Shown in pieces: positions 39,969-45,384 of a stretch of 45,384 nt of DNA. Each line of letters starts with the position of its first letter. The first letter of the stretch is position 1. The DNA is from Candidatus Omnitrophota bacterium. Lineage in GTDB: Bacteria > Omnitrophota > Gorgyraeia > Zapsychrales > Fredricksoniimonadaceae. The stretch lies in contig CAJARJ010000013.1 in NCBI GenBank assembly GCA_903944345.1, positions 122,672-168,055 of the forward strand, read 5' to 3'. Under the pieces are notes generated by a model that worked only from the letters and a program-made list of their open reading frames with translations, made no database searches and had not been told where the DNA came from. Both the position numbers and the translations under genes were made by a program.

Positions 39969-41054
39969 TTATTCGTGGAAATTCATGGTTTTAAAGCCTT
40001 CGCTCTTGAGAAAAATTTCCTTGCGGGCTTCGGCCAGGTCGGTATCGACCATTTCCTTGACCAGTTGCGCCAGAGTATACTTCGGAACCCAGCCGAGTTT
40101 GGTGCGAGCCTTGGTCGGGTCTCCCAGCAAAAGATCAACTTCTGTCGGCCTGAAATAGCGCGGATCAACTTCAACCACCACCTGGCCGTTGGCCGGGTTA
40201 ATGCCTTTTTCGTTTACCCCGCTGCCCTGCCACTTGATGTCTATACCGAGCTCTTTGAACGCCAGCTCAACAAACGTGCGGACTTCGTGAGTCTCGCCGG
40301 TAGCCAGTACAAAGTCGTCGGGGGTGTCCTGCTGGAGCATGAGCCACATGCCTTCAATATAGTCCTTGGCATGACCCCAGTCGCGTTTGGAATTAAGATT
40401 GCCCAGATACATCTTTTTCTGCAGGCCGAGCTTGATACGGGCTGCCGCGCGGGTGATCTTGCGAGTCACAAAAGTTTCACCGCGTAACGGCGATTCATGA
40501 TTGAACAAAATTCCGTTACAGGCAAAAAGGTTGTACCCTTCGCGGTAGTTGACCGTAATCCAGTAGGCATAAAGTTTGGCCGCCGCGTACGGACTGCGCG
40601 GATAAAAAGGCGTGGTTTCCTTCTGGGGAGTTTCCTGGACTTTACCGTACAACTCCGAGGTTGAAGCCTGGTAAAAACGGGTTTTCTTGTCGAGCTTTAA
40701 AATACGGATAGCTTCCAGCAGACGCAAGGTGCCAAGCGCGTCTGAATTGGCCGTGTATTCGGGCGTCTCAAAGGAAACCTGGACGTGTGACTGGGCTGCC
40801 AGATTATAAATTTCGTCGGGCTGAACTTCCTGGACAATACGAATAAGGTTGGTGGCATCCGTCAAATCGCCATAATGAAGCTTGAATTTGACACCGGTTT
40901 CATGCGGATCCTGGTAGAGATGGTCGACCCGGTGCGTATTGAACATCGAGCTGCGGCGTTTGATGCCGTGCACCTCGTATCCTTTGGCCAATAGAAACTC
41001 GCCGAGATAGGCTCCGTCCTGACCGGTAATCCCCGTAACCAGCGCTTTTTTCAT
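39969..41054 (-). CDS. gmd: GDP-mannose 4,6-dehydratase
   Basis: A 361-aa SDR making GDP-4-keto-6-deoxy-D-mannose. Seen: [60 protein letters not shown], the active site in [20 protein letters not shown] and [15 protein letters not shown] (T132, E134, Y156, K160), [20 protein letters not shown] and [20 protein letters not shown]. First gene of gmd-fcl; GGG precedes the ATG. Confidence 0.97.
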   Translation of the reverse strand: MKKALVTGITGQDGAYLGEFLLAKGYEVHGIKRRSSMFNTHRVDHLYQDPHETGVKFKLHYGDLTDATNLIRIVQEVQPDEIYNLAAQSHVQVSFETPEYTANSDALGTLRLLEAIRILKLDKKTRFYQASTSELYGKVQETPQKETTPFYPRSPYAAAKLYAYWITVNYREGYNLFACNGILFNHESPLRGETFVTRKITRAAARIKLGLQKKMYLGNLNSKRDWGHAKDYIEGMWLMLQQDTPDDFVLATGETHEVRTFVELAFKELGIDIKWQGSGVNEKGINPANGQVVVEVDPRYFRPTEVDLLLGDPTKARTKLGWVPKYTLAQLVKEMVDTDLAEARKEIFLKSEGFKTMNFHE

Positions 41055-41084
41055 ACAACCCTTTCGTTTATTCGGCGTTTATTC

Positions 41085-41102
41085 GTGACACACAGAATTG
41101 TG
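41085..41102 (+). repeat. truncated REP arm upstream of gmd
   Basis: GTGACACACAGAATTGTG, cut after 18 nt by unrelated sequence. Confidence 0.75.
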
Positions 41103-41156
41103 TCGACCCCACTCGCGGCGCACTAAAAGCACATGCGTCAGTATATCTGATATTCA

Positions 41157-41216
41157 GCATATCTACCTGCTATTTAAGGGTTAAATATATCATTTCTACA
41201 AAGAAAAACAAGACGG
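41157..41216. repeat. third repeat family (R3), copy 2
   Basis: Resembles 26208-26269: TATCT, CCTGCTATT, GGGTTAA, ATAT, CAAAGAAAAACAAG. Confidence 0.6.
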
Positions 41217-41237
41217 AATGAAAGAAGCAAAGGCTCC

Positions 41238-41675
41238 CTACTCCAGCCCCTGGTAACAGACATCCCTGAGCCTGGTGGCGTTCACGGCGAACCATTCAAA
41301 AGATGTCGGCCAGTTTTTTTCATGTGCCAGGTCAACATTGGTTTTGACCCAAATCCAGGAGGACTTGCGCCCGGGCTTGCTGTCCCACACGAGCGCTTTG
41401 CCCATTTGGGCCTCAATCGAACCTCGCTTGTCTTTCAGGTAGGAAAACGCCTCTTTGGAATCCGGTATCCAGAACCCTGCTGCAATAGCCGTTTTTGTAT
41501 TCTTGTTATACTGATCATTAAGCAACAAATGCATCCGATGCTCGGGAGAACCAATTCCGACCACCGCCTGGACTTCACCGTCAAGAGAAGTAAAGGTCCA
41601 GTCCAGTTTCTGTTCATCAACAAAAAATTTTAACTGTTTCCAGTAAGCCAGATTACTTTGTTTTGATTGTGCCAT
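41238..41675 (-). CDS. DUF4268-type protein
   Basis: A 145-aa protein from the ATG at 41675 (AGGA upstream; the longer frame adds only a non-conserved segment). Seen: SNLAYWKQLKFFVDEQKLDW, RMHLLLNDQYNKNTKTAIAA, FSYLKDKRGSIEAQMGKALV, WVKTNVDLAHEKNWPTSFEW; this matches the DUF4268 layout, where the domain follows a PD-(D/E)xK nuclease or stands alone. Function unknown; free-standing copies are frequent in accessory regions. Confidence 0.75.
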   Translation of the reverse strand: MAQSKQSNLAYWKQLKFFVDEQKLDWTFTSLDGEVQAVVGIGSPEHRMHLLLNDQYNKNTKTAIAAGFWIPDSKEAFSYLKDKRGSIEAQMGKALVWDSKPGRKSSWIWVKTNVDLAHEKNWPTSFEWFAVNATRLRDVCYQGLE

Positions 41676-41737
41676 TACGATCCTGATCTGTATATGAATT
41701 AACAAGCATCCAATTCTAACCCCAGAACACCCTGCTT

Positions 41738-42145
41738 TTACAAGCCCAGCACCCGGTCCATTTCCCGGCGTTCTTTCTTGGTGGGCCGGCCTTCACCTGG
41801 AGCCCGACGAGGAATCCATCCGCCCTTGACAAGCGCAAGTTTATCTTTCTCCTCTTGAGGCGTTATATCTTCGCAGCATTCTTTTGCAACCGGTGGCCCG
41901 ACCCGCTTATCGATACATTTCAGTACCCGGTATTGCCAGCCAATCCCATCTTTGCGGACGACGACAATCTGACCCGCCACAACATCCCGCGAGGGTTTCA
42001 CCGGCTGGCCATTAACGCTGACCTTATGCCGTTTGCACAAATCGGTTGCAATCAAACGGGTCTTGCAAATACGCACCGCCCACAACCATTTGTCGATGCG
42101 AACAGAAGAAATTAATTGGTGACACACAGAATTGTTTTGTGACAT
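41738..42145 (-). CDS. S4-domain RNA-binding protein (Hsp15-like), start in REP
   Basis: A 135-aa protein. The S4 domain (RIDKWLWAVRICKTRLIATD, HKVSVNGQPVKPSRDVVAGQ) matches Hsp15/YrfH proteins, which bind the 50S subunit with a stranded nascent chain. The C-terminus is basic (GRPTKKERREMDRVLGL). In other members the start is directly before RIDKWLW. Here there is no start codon at that place; translation must begin at ATG (42145), or GTG six codons later, both inside a REP arm, giving MSQNNSVCHQLISSV as a foreign N-terminus. Confidence 0.9.
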   Translation of the reverse strand: MSQNNSVCHQLISSVRIDKWLWAVRICKTRLIATDLCKRHKVSVNGQPVKPSRDVVAGQIVVVRKDGIGWQYRVLKCIDKRVGPPVAKECCEDITPQEEKDKLALVKGGWIPRRAPGEGRPTKKERREMDRVLGL

Positions 42146-42237
42146 ATTTTACATTCCAGACGGAGTTCTGACTAGCATAATTGCCTGCCGATTGTAGCGC
42201 ATGTCAGAATATGTTAAGAAACAATTCTGTGTGTCAC
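42119..42237. repeat. long REPIN-like inverted pair next to the RAYT gene
   Basis: Left arm 42119-42154 (GTGACACACAGAATTGTTTT, GTGACATATTTTACATT), 46-nt spacer, inverted right arm 42201-42237. 119 nt in total. The left arm starts the S4 gene, the right arm ends 9 nt from the RAYT stop. Confidence 0.92.
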
Positions 42238-42246
42238 TAATTCCTA

Positions 42247-42909
42247 CTAATTTGATGGTCGTCCTACTGGTTTAGGCGACAGGGCGTCGACATCAATCCC
42301 CTGTGCTTTCAGCTTTTGCTTTAGTGCGTCATCCAGGCAAAGAACCGGGTTTCGAAAACTTTTACGAAAATGATCCATCTCCTTCTCGGGATCATGGCTT
42401 TGCAAAAACACGCCCCAGTTTTCAATTTCTTGCAGCAACGGACAGCTGTTAAGGTACAAATCAACGTCGCCTCTTACATGTGAGCGCGCACTCGACCAGG
42501 CATAATCTTGCGCCTGAGTAACCATATGCGCACGAACAGGGTTAAGTTCAATATAACGCAAACATCTTAACAAATAAATGTCTCCCATAACAAAACTACT
42601 ATAACGCCCCTGCCATAAATAGCCGCGCCATTTCTTTCTGGCGTTAATTCGGTAAGTATAAAGAAAATGTGTTCGGGCTACAACTTTCGACATGGAGGTA
42701 AAATCCTCCGGCACAAGAATCAGATGCACATGATTGGGCATAAGACAATAACCCAAAACAAGGACTTTATGTTTGGCAGCATTTTCTTTGAGCAGTTCCA
42801 GATAATGCTGGTAGTCCTCTTTGTTAAAAAAGACCTGCTGACGGCGATTACCGCGTTGTACAACATGATGCGCCTGACCAGGAACGACAATACGGGCTTT
42901 GCGAGGCAT
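42247..42909 (-). CDS. REP-associated tyrosine transposase (RAYT, Y1 HUH family)
   Basis: A 220-aa Y1-type HUH transposase. Seen: RIVVPGQAHHVVQRGNRRQQ, VFFNKEDYQHYLELLKENAA, the HUH motif in GYCLMPNHVHLILVP (H60, H62), WRGYLWQGRYSSFVMGDIYL and the catalytic Tyr in LRYIELNPVRAHMV (Y119). These residues are all intact. RAYTs mobilise short palindromic REP sequences through single-stranded intermediates; they are single-copy and domesticated rather than flanked by IS ends. Here copies of the REP arm lie on both sides (42201-42237 and 43054-43090), strong context evidence that it acts on this repeat. GGAG precedes the ATG at 42909. Confidence 0.95.
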   Translation of the reverse strand: MPRKARIVVPGQAHHVVQRGNRRQQVFFNKEDYQHYLELLKENAAKHKVLVLGYCLMPNHVHLILVPEDFTSMSKVVARTHFLYTYRINARKKWRGYLWQGRYSSFVMGDIYLLRCLRYIELNPVRAHMVTQAQDYAWSSARSHVRGDVDLYLNSCPLLQEIENWGVFLQSHDPEKEMDHFRKSFRNPVLCLDDALKQKLKAQGIDVDALSPKPVGRPSN

Positions 42910-43010
42910 AGTTTCTCCAGTTGCCTTTAGACAACGAGGGAATCGTCCAGGCCGTGTGGCGTTGAATTTAATCAGAAAAAGGGGATTTTCTGAACGGGCG
43001 GTTGTATGAA

Positions 43011-43032
43011 CCAGTTTCGTAAGAGGAACTGG
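43011..43032. other. inverted repeat in the RAYT upstream region
   Basis: CCAGTT-10 nt-AACTGG, a 6-bp stem in the 144-nt gap between the RAYT start and the REP arm at 43054. I see no promoter in the gap that I can support. Confidence 0.4.
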
Positions 43033-43053
43033 AACGTCAGTAAAATACGATAG

Positions 43054-43090
43054 ATGTCAAAATATGTCAAAGAATAATTCTGTGTGTCAC
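43054..43090 (-). repeat. REP arm upstream of RAYT, encoding the end of the modular gene
   Basis: ATGTCAAAATATGTCAAAG...CTGTGTGTCAC. On the minus strand it encodes VTHRIIL and the TGA stop (43067) of the preceding gene. Confidence 0.92.
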
Positions 43091-44371
43091 CGATTTAATT
43101 ACGGGGATAAGGCCTTGGGCTTGGTTGAGCTGGCGCAAGAGTTTCGGGTCAATGATAAAGTCCACCGGGCTGCCCGTGTCCTGTGCCGACAGCAAAGACT
43201 CGACCGCATTAAGATCAATACCTCCCTGCTGGTCCTTTCGAACCAAAGCTTCATCCAGGGCGTGCGAGGCTTCCTGCTTCAACCGCCCGAACTCCTCATC
43301 AGACAAAACAAAACCGGTTTCCTTCAGATATTTGACGAGCACCTCTGTTTCCCATCCGGATATACGGCCAAACACCTCTGGATCAGACGGTTTCCAATAA
43401 GCCTCCGAATCACCTACCGAAAGGACTCCAACCCACTTGCCGATTTCATCCCCGGTAAGAACTATCTTGAAATTGGACAGATGCATATCGGTTGCCACCT
43501 TTACATAGTCGATCTTTCTTTGGTACATTTTCACAAGAAGGTCAACTGTTTTGTCAGCCTCAGTTTCGCCCATCATCTCCTGCAACATGCCCTTGAGCTG
43601 CCCCTTCTGCTCGGTACCCAGCGCCAGCGCGCGCACTTTAAAATATATCCTCTCTGAAATGGTATAGCATCTGACTGACAGCGGAGCCTCTGCCAGAAGC
43701 CCCATGCCTACAAGCTCTTGCGCGTTTGCTCCGGCAGCGGCAATGCTCTCCTGAGTGTAAACGCCGCCGAGTATCGACCTTATATCACCGGCACTGTCGG
43801 GATCGTGGGTTCCTACATAACCCAGCCGGTGAGCCGCCATCACCGCCTTGAATGTTTCTCTGACCACCGTTTTTTTGAAAGCGTCAACGCTCAGGCCCGC
43901 GTATGCCGCTGTTTGTGCAATCATACGTTTCGCATCGCGACTGAAATGTTCCGTTATCCTTAGCCCGTCGTCGTAGGTAAAACCGATAACCCTTAAGGGA
44001 AACTGACTGCTGAAACGCACCCTCTTGCCATAAATAAAATATTCGCCTTCTGTCTCGAGGATAAAAAGCGGTTTGACCACAACGTGACTGTCATCAAAGG
44101 CGTCAGAGAGTTCCTTTGTCAGGCTGTAATTCTTTTCGCTCAGAACGTACCGGTTCGGGTATTCTCCCGGAATCTTGACCTCGATACTGGCAACAACCTC
44201 CCCGGCTTTATTTGTTTCCTGCAAGATGTAACGTCGGAACGAATCGGAAACTGCACTGGCATAAATGCCGTCAGCTATCTCGTAAACAGCATTTCTTTGC
44301 TGCGCATCAACCAGCGGCAGACTGCCTTCCTCGGACAAATAATCATGCAACAAACGCATTTCAGACAGCAT
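43067..44371 (-). CDS. C-terminal part of a modular protein with kinase-like domain (frameshifted)
   Basis: 434 codons counted from the first ATG, although the frame is open further upstream and continues the previous reading frame after a shift. Seen: VVVKPLFILETEGEYFIYGK, AHRLGYVGTHDPDSAG, and DYVKVATDMHLSNFKIVLTG with GVLSVGDSEAY, resembling the catalytic loop (D-x-H-x-x-N) and Mg-binding Asp of protein-kinase-like/APH phosphotransferases. The tail has GGIDLNAVESL and PKLLRQLNQAQGLIPVIKS as in the paralogues, but its last seven residues and stop come from a REP arm. Confidence 0.75.
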   Translation of the reverse strand: MLSEMRLLHDYLSEEGSLPLVDAQQRNAVYEIADGIYASAVSDSFRRYILQETNKAGEVVASIEVKIPGEYPNRYVLSEKNYSLTKELSDAFDDSHVVVKPLFILETEGEYFIYGKRVRFSSQFPLRVIGFTYDDGLRITEHFSRDAKRMIAQTAAYAGLSVDAFKKTVVRETFKAVMAAHRLGYVGTHDPDSAGDIRSILGGVYTQESIAAAGANAQELVGMGLLAEAPLSVRCYTISERIYFKVRALALGTEQKGQLKGMLQEMMGETEADKTVDLLVKMYQRKIDYVKVATDMHLSNFKIVLTGDEIGKWVGVLSVGDSEAYWKPSDPEVFGRISGWETEVLVKYLKETGFVLSDEEFGRLKQEASHALDEALVRKDQQGGIDLNAVESLLSAQDTGSPVDFIIDPKLLRQLNQAQGLIPVIKSVTHRIIL

Positions 44372-44385
44372 TCTGAGCAGAGTTG

Positions 44386-45384
44386 CTATGTTGCCCTGGC
44401 TGGTAAAAAAAACGCAAGCCTGGAATACTGAAATTCGTTCGCTCCCGGGTTAACCTCCAGGCTCACCGGAACGCCTTCAGTTGAAAGAAATCTGAAACCG
44501 CGAAAATAACGCCTGATAAGCGCATCTCCTCCGAGAGACTGAGCGGACCTGAAGATTTCTTTCATCCACCGGCTATGATTTCTGTATTTGCCTCCGGTGA
44601 CATCCGTAGGATCAAATGCCTGGGCCTCTTCAGCTTGCCCGGTCTCCAACTGATAAAGCCTCTGCGTTGCATACCACAAACTGCGCGTGCCAAGTTCAGG
44701 GTTGTCACGTATTTCCTTCAACTGCTGACGAAAAGAAGCCAACAGAAGTTCCGGCTCCAGCACCCCGGAGAATAGATCTTTTAAATCATCACCTGATTCA
44801 TTAGCTTTGTGACTGATTTCTGCCGCATCGAATGGCTGATTGGGATCTCCCGGTTTGACATTGTTATTCTCCGTTGCAAACATGCAAAAAACACCGATAT
44901 ACACGAATTTTTCTGGTTCCATGGAAACAATATTCTGCGCAAAATCCAGAACCATCTTCCCTGTCCACCCGCCGGAGATGTACTTTCTTGGCAGAGTTTC
45001 ATGAGTCACCGCATCCTTCTCTTCGGTAACCAGATTATACGCCCCTTTGCGGAAAGCTTCGACATAACGCTCCCAGATCTGCCGGGCTTCCTGAGGATCG
45101 TCGATATTAATCCCCGCCGTTTTGTTGTGGTCAACATAGGCTGAGGACAGCAGCGACTGGCGAATCTTCGTTTTGTACCACGTGGCCAGAATGAGCGATT
45201 GATACACCTGACGTAACCGGGCGAAGTTCTTGCCTTCATTTACTTCCTGCTCCAGGACGGGGATGACGACCTCGCGCAGAACCGCGCGGGCGATGGTTTG
45301 TGCGCCATTGGCAGTAAGATCGTCGGGATCACCGATCGGCAGGGTGCTGTCCAAGCCTGTGCTATTGAGCGCCGTGGCCAGATA
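44386..45384 (-). CDS. N-terminal part of modular secreted-type protein (partial, frameshifted)
   Basis: Runs in from beyond the right edge of the window, so the signal peptide and first about 250 residues are missing. Seen: ANGAQTIARAVLREVVIPVL, EQEVNEGKNFARLRQVYQSL, SSAYVDHNKTAGINIDDPQE and LPRKYISGGWTGKMVLDFAQ, as in the 675-aa and 633-aa proteins. The frame ends with RLAFFLPARAT at 44386, just after a run of eight T (minus strand); in the next frame the coding continues without interruption (FFTSQGNIATLLRMLSEMRL). The two pieces are one gene joined by a -1 shift or an indel. Confidence 0.85.
   Translation of the reverse strand, partial: YLATALNSTGLDSTLPIGDPDDLTANGAQTIARAVLREVVIPVLEQEVNEGKNFARLRQVYQSLILATWYKTKIRQSLLSSAYVDHNKTAGINIDDPQEARQIWERYVEAFRKGAYNLVTEEKDAVTHETLPRKYISGGWTGKMVLDFAQNIVSMEPEKFVYIGVFCMFATENNNVKPGDPNQPFDAAEISHKANESGDDLKDLFSGVLEPELLLASFRQQLKEIRDNPELGTRSLWYATQRLYQLETGQAEEAQAFDPTDVTGGKYRNHSRWMKEIFRSAQSLGGDALIRRYFRGFRFLSTEGVPVSLEVNPGANEFQYSRLAFFLPARAT
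44404..44412 (-). other. slippery heptamer / homopolymer at the frame change
   Basis: On the minus strand GCG-TTT-TTT-TTA: the heptamer T-TTT-TTA lies in the incoming frame, in the X-XXY-YYZ pattern of -1 frameshift sites. A -1 slip links the two parts of the gene. A short stem AGCA-ctc-TGCT type lies about 20-30 nt downstream. A single-base error in the A8/T8 run would look the same. Confidence 0.6.

Noticed and set aside
43067-44371. Independent start of a separate gene at 44371
   Set aside because: No Shine-Dalgarno, and the same frame continues upstream with protein-like sequence up to the slippery run, so it is the continuation of the preceding gene.
1-45384. tRNA, rRNA or known riboswitch
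   Set aside because: I looked for tRNA-like cloverleaf/GTTCRANNC patterns and conserved riboswitch cores and found none that I could support.

Overview
This 45.4 kb window looks like a chromosomal segment of an uncultured bacterium, most likely Candidatus Omnitrophota (PVC superphylum). The best taxonomic clue is three large secreted proteins that share an N-terminal module (motifs NLSPYEK, TEMGRDLL, FNKVWIVP) and a C-terminal GGIDL/GGVDF tail. I recall this kind of family from Omnitrophota genomes but could not run a search. Nearly all genes lie on the minus strand.

Layout. (1) 1-6.4 kb is a mosaic: the 5' end of umuC, a umuD with an internal in-frame deletion, four type II toxin-antitoxin (TA) modules (one with a broken higB), a U32-family tRNA-hydroxylation protein, a 53-codon small gene and an unrecognised 344-aa protein. 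(2) 6.4-26.1 kb is a Wzx/Wzy-type surface polysaccharide locus: a monotopic phosphoglycosyl transferase, a UDP-4-ketosugar reductase-like SDR, the three UDP-L-FucNAc enzymes (CapE/F/G type), one GT2 and four GT4-like transferases, an EpsG-type polymerase, an FrhB-like Fe-S protein paired with a polysaccharide pyruvyl transferase, two paralogous flippases separated by a dead IS3-family element, and an OafA-type acyltransferase with an SGNH domain. (3) 26.3-33.2 kb is a second TA island: an AbrB antitoxin with a toxin stub, two PIN modules, a HigB-2/HigA pair, AbiE, a RelE/RHH pair, and a DUF4143 ATPase behind a 22-bp iteron array. (4) 33.2-45.4 kb holds the modular secreted proteins, a HEAT-like secreted protein, fcl-gmd (GDP-L-fucose synthesis), a DUF4268 protein, an S4/Hsp15 protein and a REP-associated tyrosine transposase (RAYT).

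The feature that ties the window together is an interspersed repeat with the arm GTGACACACAGAATTGTTT. About 24 arms occur as solo copies, as 59-nt inverted pairs, or as a longer composite with a GGGCCGAC hairpin. Copies bracket the RAYT, which makes a REP/REPIN-type system the best explanation. The outer 27 nt of an arm is a nine-codon open frame (MS-K/Q/E-NNSVCH) that reads outward. Three genes start inside a repeat and carry this peptide as their N-terminus; at least four genes end on stop codons supplied by a repeat. The repeat therefore appears to have reshaped gene ends.

Other notable signals: sigma70-like promoters whose -10 box sits 6-7 nt before the start codon (leaderless transcripts), a T-TTT-TTA slippery heptamer where the last modular gene changes frame, and a 79-bp perfect duplication that made a chimeric XRE gene. 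All functional statements come from reading motifs; no database search was run.
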